A stretch of DNA of 64,000 bases. It comes from CALCKW01 sp033852095 (lineage in GTDB: Bacteria > Pseudomonadota > Gammaproteobacteria > CALCKW01). The position numbers and the translations under genes were made by a program. The DNA lies in the NCBI GenBank assembly GCA_033852095.1, contig JAWSVD010000074.1, positions 62,001 to 126,000 of the forward strand, written 5' to 3'. This document shows, in pieces, positions 42,341 through 51,099 of this stretch. Numbering within the stretch: position 1 is the stretch's first letter; each line of letters begins with the position of its first letter. The notes under the pieces were generated by a model. It saw nothing but the letters and a program-made list of their open reading frames with translations, was not told the origin of the DNA and searched no databases.

Positions 42341-43510
42341 ATGACGGACGCCAATCTGCTAGACCATTGCATCGACACCCTCGACGCACTCATCGCCTTC
42401 CCCACGGTCTCTTGCGACAGCAACTTGGCACTCATCGCGTACGCTGCGCAGATCCTTGAAGACAGCGGCGCCAGGGTTGAAACTCACTATGATGAGAGCG
42501 GCAACAAGGCGAATCTGTTCGCGACGCTGGGGCCAGACGGCGATGACGGCATCGTGCTCTCGGGCCACACGGATGTCGTCCCCGTGACCGGCCAGCCCTG
42601 GAGCCAGGACCCCTTCAAGCTCTGGCGTGACGGGGGCCTGCTCTACGGCCGCGGCAGCTGCGACATGAAGGGCTTTGTCGCTGCTGCACTCTCTCTGGCT
42701 CCCCTGCTCAATTCAAAAAAACTCAATCGCCCGCTGCACTTTGCCTTCAGTTACGACGAAGAGATTGGCTGCATCGGCGGCAAAGCACTGGCCGCCAATC
42801 TCGCGGCCCGCGGCTTAAAACCCGCGGTGGCGATTGTCGGCGAACCCACCAGCATGGGCGTTATTGATGCGCACAAGGGCGGGCGCCAAAGCTGCACCCG
42901 CTTCACCGGCCTAGCCGGCCACAGCTCCGCCCCTGCACGTGGTGTCAATGCTGTGGAATTCGCGGTGCGTTATGTCTCGCGCCTGATGGAGATCCGCCAG
43001 CAGCTCATCTCACGTGCACCGGAGGGTTCACGCTTCGAGCCTCCCTACTCCACCATCAATGTCGGCCAGTTACACGGCGGCGTGGCGAACAACGTCATCC
43101 CCGACCACGCGGCCGTGCACTGGGATTTCCGCAGCGTGCAAGCGAGCGACATCGCCTTTGTTGACGGCAAGCTTGAGGCCTATGTGCGCGACGAGCTCCT
43201 GCCCGCGATGCAAGCGGTACACCCCAATGCCCGCATAGACACACAAACACTCGCTGAGATCGACGGGCTTGTCCCGGTGGACAACAACAAGGCGAGAGAA
43301 ATAGTCGCGGCCCTCACCGGCAGCAACAGCGTGGACGCCGTCGCCTACGGCACGGAGGCAGGTGCCTTCCAACAGATCGGCATGGACGTTGTGGTCTGCG
43401 GCCCCGGCTCCATAGAGCAGGCACACAAAGCGGATGAATACGTGGCGGTGGAGCAGCTCAGCTCTTGTCTGCACATGTTGCAAGCCCTGGGACAGCGCCT
43501 GCAGACCTAG
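42341..43510 (+). CDS. argE: Acetylornithine deacetylase (ArgE-like M20 peptidase)
   Basis: A 389-residue M20 metallopeptidase. The metal-binding residues are in VLSGHTDVVPVTGQPW (His), GRGSCDMKGF (Asp), SYDEEIGCIGG (catalytic Glu and metal Glu), GEPTSM and near the end His in CGPGSIEQAHKADEY. ArgE cleaves acetyl from N2-acetylornithine in arginine synthesis. Since many close relatives act on other N-acyl compounds, the exact substrate is likely but not certain. Transcribed opposite the deaminase gene. Confidence 0.88.
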   Translation: MTDANLLDHCIDTLDALIAFPTVSCDSNLALIAYAAQILEDSGARVETHYDESGNKANLFATLGPDGDDGIVLSGHTDVVPVTGQPWSQDPFKLWRDGGLLYGRGSCDMKGFVAAALSLAPLLNSKKLNRPLHFAFSYDEEIGCIGGKALAANLAARGLKPAVAIVGEPTSMGVIDAHKGGRQSCTRFTGLAGHSSAPARGVNAVEFAVRYVSRLMEIRQQLISRAPEGSRFEPPYSTINVGQLHGGVANNVIPDHAAVHWDFRSVQASDIAFVDGKLEAYVRDELLPAMQAVHPNARIDTQTLAEIDGLVPVDNNKAREIVAALTGSNSVDAVAYGTEAGAFQQIGMDVVVCGPGSIEQAHKADEYVAVEQLSSCLHMLQALGQRLQT

Positions 43511-43575
43511 ATCACCGCAGCACAGTAATCACTTGAGCGCATTGTTTAGCGGCACGACAAAAGTGCGTGCCCGCA

Positions 43576-44241
43576 TCAGTAATTCAGGCGCCCGCTGAGC
43601 TCAGAAAAATCACGCATGACCCACTGCCTGTAACTCTCTTGTTGTTGCAGACGTTCATACCAAGCAGCCACCTGCGCAGGCAGTGGGATGACGAGATCGA
43701 TCTCAACCAGACGGTAGAGGAACACCCCGCAGCAGATATCCGCCAGGCTAAAATCATCCCCGAGAAGATAACGGCGATTATCAAGCTGCAGTTCCAGTGT
43801 ATTCAAGCACTGCAGGCACTGCTGCCTTGCCTGCTCTATTGCAGCGCTATCACGTTGCTCGGCCGGGGTGCGATAATGACCCCAGAAAACACCCACAAAA
43901 GCCGTTTCGAAACACGTTTGCGCCCAGTCCATCCAGCGCTCATACAGCGAGCGTTCAAACGCACCCACGGCTCGCGTCTCAGCGTTGCCGTACTGCTCCA
44001 GCACATAACGTAAGATGGTATTTGATTCCCAGACACTCTGTCCGCCGTCCACGAGTAAAGGCACTTTTCCCATGGGGTTCATGGCCAAGAATTCAGCGCT
44101 GTCGTTCCCGCCAAAACGGCCGCCCGTCTGGATATGCTGGAAATCAATCTGCAAGTGGTGCAGCAAGCACAGTACTTTCTGCACATTGTATGACGTGTCC
44201 CGGCCGTAGAGGACGATGCCCTGCTCATTTTCCCTGATCAC
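43576..44241 (-). CDS. Glutathione S-transferase
   Basis: A 221-residue GST-like protein. The N-terminal thioredoxin-like domain has a GRDTSYNVQKVLCLL start and the cis-Pro stretch GKVPLLVDGGQSVWESNTILRYV near 53-75; the C-terminal all-alpha domain follows (FSLADICCGVFLYRL near 155-168). Substrate unknown. It converges on argE with a 65-bp gap. Confidence 0.85.
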   Translation of the reverse strand: MIRENEQGIVLYGRDTSYNVQKVLCLLHHLQIDFQHIQTGGRFGGNDSAEFLAMNPMGKVPLLVDGGQSVWESNTILRYVLEQYGNAETRAVGAFERSLYERWMDWAQTCFETAFVGVFWGHYRTPAEQRDSAAIEQARQQCLQCLNTLELQLDNRRYLLGDDFSLADICCGVFLYRLVEIDLVIPLPAQVAAWYERLQQQESYRQWVMRDFSELSGRLNY

Positions 44242-44368
44242 CTTGAAGCCCTCTCATAGAAAGAACGTCAAATTATATACACAGCGTTAATCACTGTCAC
44301 GGCGAGTGGAAATGGGCACCGCCTGTCAGCCTAGCCATTCAATGAGACCGCCGAGAGAGGCCATACAA

Positions 44369-44740
44369 TCACATAGAATACAGCTTAGGCACTCGATTGA
44401 TCATGCTCAATTCGCCACTTTTCCCCAACGTCAAAACGGCGTACTTCCACTTCAGTTTTTTCGCCTGAGACAGAGAGAGAGACCTCCCGTTGTCCAAGAT
44501 ATCCGTGTTCTTGTCCACATACACGGTTTTGCGCAGGCACTGTTGCGCTTTAGCGCACGGCTGAATAACTATGCGAGCGCTTTGATCACCGTTCTGGAAA
44601 AACGAGATGACCTTGACCTCGGTCAAGCCCACGTCCTCTTTAGGCGCGTTTATGTCCAGCGCATAGGAATCAGATACAAACACAAGCAGAGACAGCAGCC
44701 CTGCTGCCATCACGTTGATACGCAGCTTCGCGATATTCAT
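44369..44740 (-). CDS. Unknown exported protein coupled to pilE
   Basis: A 123-residue protein with a signal peptide (about 1-25, ending near SYA). The mature part has two Cys in QPCAKAQQCLRKTVYV, which could form a disulfide. The rest is beta-rich, ending in LYSM. No family recognised. Its ATG overlaps the pilE stop (ATGA), so it is translated with the pilus genes and may be an accessory pilus or periplasmic factor. Start at 44740 with AGGAG upstream. Confidence 0.7.
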   Translation of the reverse strand: MNIAKLRINVMAAGLLSLLVFVSDSYALDINAPKEDVGLTEVKVISFFQNGDQSARIVIQPCAKAQQCLRKTVYVDKNTDILDNGRSLSLSQAKKLKWKYAVLTLGKSGELSMINRVPKLYSM

Positions 44741-45132
44741 GGCCACTCTCCTCCTCTATTTCCCAGGCTGTCAAGGGTGAGCGGCGATTCCCCGTAACTG
44801 GCTTGCGCACCTTGTGGTGTTGCCGTGAGTAACACACACCGCGAAATGCTCTCAGAGGAGCAGAGCCCACCGGAAATCTTATAGAGACCCGTTTCACTGT
44901 TGACCTTTTTCGTGGTGTAGCCCACTTTATTTAAGTTCCCGAAATATCTCAGTTTTGTTCTGAAGGTATTTTCCTGCTGAGCCATCACTTCCATCAACAT
45001 GGAAGCACCTTCGGCACGCCCAGCCTGAATCAGATACTGGGTATAAGTTGGCATTGCCACCGCTGCCAAAATGCCGACAATCGCCACGACAATCATCAGT
45101 TCTATCAACGAGAAACCCTTGTTATAATTCAT
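44737..45132 (-). CDS. pilE: Type IV pilin-like protein PilE
   Basis: A 131-residue pilin. A short basic leader and a processing site before F in GFSLIELMIVVAIVGILAA (cleaved after G, with Glu5) define a class-IVa prepilin; Cys residues in GGLCSSESISRCVLL near the C-terminus form the usual disulfide loop. It is the last core gene of the minor-pilin operon. The first ATG with a GGUGG site is taken; a longer frame overlapping pilY1 is rejected. Confidence 0.92.
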   Translation of the reverse strand: MNYNKGFSLIELMIVVAIVGILAAVAMPTYTQYLIQAGRAEGASMLMEVMAQQENTFRTKLRYFGNLNKVGYTTKKVNSETGLYKISGGLCSSESISRCVLLTATPQGAQASYGESPLTLDSLGNRGGEWP

Positions 45133-45133
45133 T

Positions 45134-48115
45134 TTATAGCCCACCGTCTGCCTGCGTTTCAATCCAACTGGTTCTGCGGATCCTTCGCATGTTGTTTTGA
45201 TCAATGTCTACAACCGTGTCCAAATCGATCAATGTGCCAAATCCCGCTACAATCCCCACCCCACTGGATCCACCTGTGTCCACCAAGGTCAATTGAGAGA
45301 CAATGCCCGCGGACACATCGATCGATTTTTTCTCGGTATTTGGCAGGGTAATGAATGTGTTCAATTCTTGATCAAACACATAGAGCTTTGACACCCCCAA
45401 GGCGTAGGCACAGGCGTTTTCATCGCTCTCAGCGGCCGAACCATCCGGCGGAACATAGGAGAGCAGCAACGTCTTTCCACCGTAGGTCAGGGACGGCGCT
45501 AGAATTTTCTCAGCCGTTTCCTCCATGTCGTAGAAATACCCATAGTCTGAGCTCGCCAAGGCGCCCTCCAGTCCATTGATACGCGCTAAGTCGCCGCGCT
45601 TAATGATTGAGCGCCCACCGCCACTTGTGACATATTGGTAGTTTGGCTCAATATTCCCGTCCGACGCCCTCACGCTGACGGGGTTGCTGTTCACCCACGG
45701 ATCGCGAATGAAGTAGAAGCTGTTTTCAGCGGGTTCATCCAAGAGTGGGTTATTGCGCATGCCTGATCCCACCATGATCTTGAAATGAGCGGCGCTTGAA
45801 CCGGAAACACTCATGACCACATCGGGGCGATTGAAGAACCGAAAGTTCGTGCCTTCAGCCCCCTTGAGATCGGCGATCTTGCCGCCGCCTAAGTGTAAGG
45901 CTGACAAACGCTCTGAACGGGGATCCAGATCAATTCGCCAGACAACACCGTCAATATCAACGACGTAAATGATGTTCACAGCTCCATCACCATCCGTGTC
46001 GATGACCACTGGCTCAGAAGGGATGCTGGCCTTCATGTCCAGGGAGAGATCATGGCTGCCACCTTTTCCGGCTGACCAAAGCAAAGCTCCTGTAACTGGG
46101 TCCACCATGTAAATGGCATTGCCGTGGCCTGCCATCGAAGGATCCACAGCGCTTGCGCTGGCATCGTCATAGAGTGGATTATAACCGCCGGAGAAAAGCA
46201 GAACATCACGCTTTTCACACGCTGTGTCGCAGTTGTCATTTACTGTAACAATCGCCGGTTTAGACCAGGACTGACCCAAGTTCTTGAACGCGCCCTCACC
46301 ACCGCTTATTTTCCACGCTACTTTAAATGGCTCAGTGTCTTCGCGTGCACGGCCGACATCCAGGGCGAAAATGCCGCTACCACCACGGCGCTGAGAGGCA
46401 TACAAATAGCCTTTGTTCAATGTGATGGATGAACTGCTGACCGTTTCCTTTTTGCGGTAAAAACTCAAAGGGCCGTCCATGCCGTAGTTATGGTCGTTGA
46501 TGTCCAGTCGCTCTTCATTAAAGGCCAACAGGTTGGGGAGCAACTCTTCAGGTGTATAAGACCAGTACTGCGCACCTGTTATTGGGTCAATCGCGTGTAT
46601 CACCCCCAGATTAGAAGCGGTAAAGAGGACATCGCGACTGGGCACTCCTGCATCACTGCGAGATTTCCAGTAGTTCACCATCAACGGCCCGGTATGCAGT
46701 GAGTCGGCGATGTAGTGATTGTTCTCGTTGACCAGGGTATTTTCATTCAGATCTAAAGAGTCCCATCCGATTGCCCAGTTGACGACATCATTGCGCTTGC
46801 TGTTACTGCTGATACCGAAGGCAGAAGCAGGTACCTGCGAAGCACTGGTAACTTTCGCTAGAACGCCACCCACATCGGTAAACCAATTGCGCGGCGCGGC
46901 CAGTTGAGCAGCATAGCCACCCAATGTCACTTCGCGCCCATCATCCTCGCTGGACCACAGGCTGCGTGATGTTGGCTGAATCACGCCCGTTTCAGAATCC
47001 ATCGCAGCGACACCCACTGCGTCGACAATGACGCCGTCGTCACTGATCCGGTAGTTTTTAATGTTGCCCGCCCAACTTTTTGTATCGCCGGGCTGAAACA
47101 AGGAAAAATACAGCTTGTCGCTGTGCCGAGTGTCATTCGAAGCGCTGGTACTGACAGAGGGTGTTGCCAGTGTGGCGGCAACACTGATCTCCTCAAACAC
47201 GGTATCGAGTAAGCTGACTATTTTGCTCGAATCGCTCACGCTCAGATCACCTAATATATAGCGCCGCGGCCCCACGCTCGCACCGTCTGGATCATCACTG
47301 TTAGACTCCACACTGCCCGTGTATTCGCCGCCCACTGATGCGATAGCGGCACCGGCCCGCATGGCCGCGCCATTTGGCGCTGCATGTAGTAGGGTGAATT
47401 GGCCCTTGAGCCCATTCGGCAGCACCGAGCCGTCTTTCAGCACATCGTATTCGCCAAAGTCTTGTTTGACGTCACTGGGGATATAGGTCCGGTATTGGGC
47501 AACGATCGACGAGCAACAGCCGCCGTAATAATCACGCCAGGCATCAGTAAAAAAGACAAACTGAACATTTGTCGCATCACTGACATCCAGTAAACCGCCC
47601 TCGGCGTAAACGTCGTCGCGCCGCATTTTCGCCAACGATCCCGGCTGATGATCCTGGTAATAACTCGGCAAATACGTGCCACCGCTGCCATAATCGCGTG
47701 ACCAGTTTGTTGCCGTCGAATTGTCAGCGGTAAAAGGCACTGTAACATTATAATCGTGAACGCCGCCCCCGCTAGAAGTCCCGTACTGCACCACTGCCAC
47801 CTTTACGTCATCCAAGCCCGAGTTCAGCACGTGGCTGATGGCAACATTGACTGTTGCCTTGCTGTTGTTGAAGTCGGTGCTACTCATCGAACCCGAGTTA
47901 TCGACGATGAAAATAAAACGATAGGCTTCAGGCCTCGGACATCCGCCGTGCTCATAGAGTTCGATGTCGTCCGCGGTGACAGTACAGGCAGCAGTGGCAA
48001 TGACGAGCGTAGAAAAAAGCCTGAATACAAAACGAATAGCTGCACGTCGCGCGGCCATTTTCCCACGTCTAATTTGGCTGAAGAAAACCGTTTTACCACA
48101 CAATAAATTGCGCAT
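45134..48115 (-). CDS. pilY1: Type IV pilus tip adhesin PilY1
   Basis: A 993-residue protein. A signal-like N-terminus is followed by a von Willebrand A domain with a MIDAS start DNSGSMSS near 72-79, and the C-terminal half is a beta-propeller-type PilY1 domain including an EF-hand-like calcium loop (DTDGDGAVN). PilY1 binds the pilus tip and surface-senses in pseudomonads. Start uncertain: ATGs at 48115 and 48058 or a TTG at 48172 are possible; 48115 has a GGA upstream. pilE follows immediately. Confidence 0.92.
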   Translation of the reverse strand: MRNLLCGKTVFFSQIRRGKMAARRAAIRFVFRLFSTLVIATAACTVTADDIELYEHGGCPRPEAYRFIFIVDNSGSMSSTDFNNSKATVNVAISHVLNSGLDDVKVAVVQYGTSSGGGVHDYNVTVPFTADNSTATNWSRDYGSGGTYLPSYYQDHQPGSLAKMRRDDVYAEGGLLDVSDATNVQFVFFTDAWRDYYGGCCSSIVAQYRTYIPSDVKQDFGEYDVLKDGSVLPNGLKGQFTLLHAAPNGAAMRAGAAIASVGGEYTGSVESNSDDPDGASVGPRRYILGDLSVSDSSKIVSLLDTVFEEISVAATLATPSVSTSASNDTRHSDKLYFSLFQPGDTKSWAGNIKNYRISDDGVIVDAVGVAAMDSETGVIQPTSRSLWSSEDDGREVTLGGYAAQLAAPRNWFTDVGGVLAKVTSASQVPASAFGISSNSKRNDVVNWAIGWDSLDLNENTLVNENNHYIADSLHTGPLMVNYWKSRSDAGVPSRDVLFTASNLGVIHAIDPITGAQYWSYTPEELLPNLLAFNEERLDINDHNYGMDGPLSFYRKKETVSSSSITLNKGYLYASQRRGGSGIFALDVGRAREDTEPFKVAWKISGGEGAFKNLGQSWSKPAIVTVNDNCDTACEKRDVLLFSGGYNPLYDDASASAVDPSMAGHGNAIYMVDPVTGALLWSAGKGGSHDLSLDMKASIPSEPVVIDTDGDGAVNIIYVVDIDGVVWRIDLDPRSERLSALHLGGGKIADLKGAEGTNFRFFNRPDVVMSVSGSSAAHFKIMVGSGMRNNPLLDEPAENSFYFIRDPWVNSNPVSVRASDGNIEPNYQYVTSGGGRSIIKRGDLARINGLEGALASSDYGYFYDMEETAEKILAPSLTYGGKTLLLSYVPPDGSAAESDENACAYALGVSKLYVFDQELNTFITLPNTEKKSIDVSAGIVSQLTLVDTGGSSGVGIVAGFGTLIDLDTVVDIDQNNMRRIRRTSWIETQADGGL

Positions 48116-48159
48116 CGTGAATCCATTTAGATTTATACAAGTGACAGTCTCGATGGCGC

Positions 48160-48651
48160 TCATGGCCAGCAATACAGGAAGTGTTGTTGTTGATTCGACT
48201 GTATTCCTGTCTCCCCCATCTCAGCCCTGGCGTACACCGTGCCGAGCAGAACTTTGGTTGTGCCAATGCTTTCCCCGGGACAAGCCACACTGGTGGCGAG
48301 ATTCGCATCGATAGACACGTCGCTGATCACCGCCTGGGGAATACTGGTCCGGTGGGCATCCTCGTCTATGCCCAGTTCGTAGCGTTTTACAAGCCCGTTC
48401 GTGTCCAACAAGCCCATGATCAGCGCATCGTCTTGCTCGTGGGAATTGCTGTTGACATCTTTTATGTGTGCACTGATCTCGCTGCTGGCGGCAAACAGAG
48501 CGTTCACCCTGAGCTGATCATTGCGCGCCATGATGTCCTGATGGTTGAGCCCGCCCATCGACATAAACACCGACACCGTGATCAAAAAAACCACCATCAA
48601 CGTGACGAACAACACGCTACCGGACTGTTGCTTCCGCGTTACATGTTTCAC
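48160..48651 (-). CDS. pilX: Type IV pilus minor protein PilX
   Basis: A 163-residue minor pilin-like protein. The N-terminal segment QQSGSVLFVTLMVVFLITVSVF is a PilX-type membrane helix preceded by a basic leader, without the Glu5 of standard pilins. Position between pilW and pilY1 supports PilX, a component of the tip-priming complex. Confidence 0.85.
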   Translation of the reverse strand: MKHVTRKQQSGSVLFVTLMVVFLITVSVFMSMGGLNHQDIMARNDQLRVNALFAASSEISAHIKDVNSNSHEQDDALIMGLLDTNGLVKRYELGIDEDAHRTSIPQAVISDVSIDANLATSVACPGESIGTTKVLLGTVYARAEMGETGIQSNQQQHFLYCWP

Positions 48652-48652
48652 G

Positions 48653-49450
48653 TCATTGGCCCATTTTGCTGTAGATAATCGCGTGCGTTGAGAAGACCCG
48701 GCGCAACACCTGATCCGTGAAGCTGATCAACGGAGCATCGCCTATTTTGAAACTCTGGGTCGCCTCTGTCCCGGGGGTAAAATCACCGCTCGCATCGGAC
48801 GCGATCAGCGACAGGGACACGGCGCGCACGAAATCCCAGCCCAACTCCAGAGACCCCTGCACTGCAGGCACATTGTCCGCCGCCAGATAGCGCTGCGTAG
48901 CGTTCTCTGAATCTTGTACTCGGTAACTAATTTGCAAATTCTCAATACCATCCACCAAAGGCTCGGCATCGCCGATCCATTTTTCAGTCTTTACATCGAA
49001 ACCCCGGCAACTCAGCGAACTGCGACCGGCGTTGCTCTCAATAAAATAGACATTGGCCACGACGGCATTTGGGGCTATCGCTGTGTTGGTGCAGTCTCGG
49101 TCTTGGCTTGGCTTTAACAACACAGCCATGCGATCAGGGTTTCTGCCCGATCCGTTGTCGGTACACTGCGCCCAGGAAGCACCGCAACGCCCCGAATAGA
49201 AGGGAACATCTGCACTTGCAGGATTACCTGAGCCCGCCTCTCGCACTGCCTGAGTCAATATCGACAGTGCCGTCTGTGCATTCATCGCAATGCCTTTCTC
49301 AATGCGCTGCACCGTGGTGCTGCGCATGGACTGCACAAAGTAATTCATCATCATCAGAGAAATGAACAAGCCAATCACCATCGCAATCATCAGCTCGATC
49401 AAGGTGAATCCACGCTCTGCCTTCGCCGTGCTTTTCGTTGAGCTCTTCAT
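48653..49450 (-). CDS. pilW: Type IV pilus minor protein PilW
   Basis: A 265-residue minor prepilin. Cleavage/methylation site GFTLIELMIAMVIGLFISLMM near 14-34 (Glu5 in place). The ATG at 49450 overlaps the pilV stop as ATGA, hence it is chosen over an earlier in-frame start at 49585. Several Cys residues in the periplasmic part fit a disulfide-stabilised fold. Confidence 0.9.
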   Translation of the reverse strand: MKSSTKSTAKAERGFTLIELMIAMVIGLFISLMMMNYFVQSMRSTTVQRIEKGIAMNAQTALSILTQAVREAGSGNPASADVPFYSGRCGASWAQCTDNGSGRNPDRMAVLLKPSQDRDCTNTAIAPNAVVANVYFIESNAGRSSLSCRGFDVKTEKWIGDAEPLVDGIENLQISYRVQDSENATQRYLAADNVPAVQGSLELGWDFVRAVSLSLIASDASGDFTPGTEATQSFKIGDAPLISFTDQVLRRVFSTHAIIYSKMGQ

Positions 49451-50046
49451 GGAGAAAATACCAGTGACATTGATTCGCCCGCCGAGTTTTTTAGTAGTTC
49501 GTCCGTCGCACTCTTGTGCCTTCGCCAGGTGGTGATGATCTGCATCTGCGCGTTGGCGTCGCTGCAATCGCTGCCGTCCAAGCAATTTATGTTGGCTGAC
49601 CAGTCGATCACGGCGCCTGGAAGCGCACCGCTGTTGCTGCCGCCGAGCCCACAGAATGCCGCAAACTTATCAAAGCCTGCTATCTCTGTCGCACTGCACT
49701 CGGTGGCTGTTGCGCCGGCTCGGTCATCGCAGCGGGTGCCCGGTGCTGCGCTGCATAGACTGGCGGCAACAGTTCCCGTGTAGTCTGCTGTGGCACCGGG
49801 GTTGCTGCGGACTCGACTGGCGTAGTCTTGCATCACCCGAGTGACAACTGAACGTTGGTTTAAGTCAACAACGGTGCCGAAACTGCGGATCTGCAGCCCA
49901 CTCAAGCCCAGGATGGCGATGGAGAAAATAGCAAGCGAAATCAAAGCTTCTATCAATGAGAAGCCGCTTGAACAGCGAACTGAGAAACGACCTAAAAATC
50001 GATGAGACGAATCCACCGAGCGATCGTCGGTCAATATGTTCAACAT
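49447..50046 (-). CDS. pilV: Type IV pilus minor protein PilV
   Basis: A 199-residue minor prepilin with leader ...RCSSGFSLIEALISLAIFSIAIL (cleavage after G near 28, Glu5 in place). PilV-type motifs RSFGTVVDLNQRS and several Cys follow. It overlaps the end of fimT and the start of pilW, in a translationally coupled operon. Confidence 0.88.
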   Translation of the reverse strand: MLNILTDDRSVDSSHRFLGRFSVRCSSGFSLIEALISLAIFSIAILGLSGLQIRSFGTVVDLNQRSVVTRVMQDYASRVRSNPGATADYTGTVAASLCSAAPGTRCDDRAGATATECSATEIAGFDKFAAFCGLGGSNSGALPGAVIDWSANINCLDGSDCSDANAQMQIITTWRRHKSATDELLKNSAGESMSLVFSP

Positions 50047-50567
50047 ACGCCATCACCGCTCGTGTCAGTGATCCGCGTCAGCCCGCTGGGCAAGACGGTG
50101 ACAGTGTTGCTGTAATGTTCACTGCCGCCCATGCCCGCGCAGACGGTCAAGGTCAAGCCCGCGCTGCTGACTATCCAGCCCCTGGAGTCAAAGCTGATCC
50201 AAGGCCTAGGACGATCACTGGAACTCACTTGCACACGCGCTGCGCCCGCCACTTCCTGGTGGATCAAACGATCATCTGCCGCGACGAAATCCTGACTGGC
50301 AATTCCCGAATCCACCGCGTATAGAGAGAGAGCATTCTGCCAACTCGATCCGGCGTGACTCAGGCTCACCATGTTGTATCTGGATCGCGCTTCGTTTTTA
50401 GCGCGCTGTATCATATTCACCAAGCGTTGCGTGGAGGATGCAACTTGTCGCTGTGCCGAAAGATCATTGAATTGAGGCGCGGCCAAGCCCATCAAAATGC
50501 CAATGATGGCAATCACGATCAGGGCCTCTACCAAGGAAAATCCTCGACTGAAAAGTGGGTGTGACAA
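50040..50567 (-). CDS. fimT: GspH/FimT-type minor pseudopilin
   Basis: A 175-residue prepilin with a short leader MSHPLFSRG and FSLVEALIVIAIIGILMG (Glu5). A GspH/FimT fold is suggested by SRGWIVSSAGLTLTVCAGMGG. First gene of the minor pilin operon. The start is TTG with AGGTGA seven bases ahead; pilV overlaps its end by seven bases. Confidence 0.88.
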   Translation of the reverse strand: MSHPLFSRGFSLVEALIVIAIIGILMGLAAPQFNDLSAQRQVASSTQRLVNMIQRAKNEARSRYNMVSLSHAGSSWQNALSLYAVDSGIASQDFVAADDRLIHQEVAGAARVQVSSSDRPRPWISFDSRGWIVSSAGLTLTVCAGMGGSEHYSNTVTVLPSGLTRITDTSGDGVC

Positions 50568-51099
50568 TGCTGCTCACCTGCGGATTTGATTTATGCCAAT
50601 CGAGCAATTAGCGATCCACGGGAATATGAATAACCGGTGTTTGCCGGCACAAACGGGCCACCCTGCACCATCCCCTCCTGCCTTGGCGATCGCGAAAACA
50701 TCGCAATATTGCATAAATAACAATTACCTGCCCAAGCAGAGCCAAACGGCAAAAAGCTCAAACAGGAATTCTTACGAAAAAGACACACAGCCAATTTGTG
50801 CCGAAAATACATCTCAGCGGATCTAGTTCTGGAAATGCAAGCAGCAAGCAGTGCAAAAATTGCCGCTGTTGCGCCAAAGTTTATGGCGGTAATTACCCCC
50901 ATTTTGATGCTCAAGTTTATGCAAGCCCGGGAACATGGTGAGCAGAGAAATGCTGGGGTTTAAGCGCGAATACTGCAGGCCTCGCCGCCGTCGCGGCCGA
51001 GAATAATCACCGAGACAAGAACTCGGTGTAAGTGCAGCGCACTGCAGGCCGCTTTCTAGCGGAGCAGTGACCGCAGCGCGAGTAACAAGATGGCCCGCA
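50568..51099. other. 532-bp spacer between pilus operon and mttB
   Basis: No credible gene. It should hold the fimT promoter. A hairpin CACCGAG/CTCGGTG at 51008-51028 lies just after the mttB stop and might terminate it, although the T run is poor. ORFs of 107 and 178 codons on the minus strand overlap this spacer and mttB but show no family features. Confidence 0.5.

Noticed and set aside
50591..50914. 107-codon minus-strand ORF upstream of fimT with a hydrophobic N-terminus
   Set aside because: No family features, no convincing ribosome site, and it sits where the pilus promoter is expected; kept as spacer.
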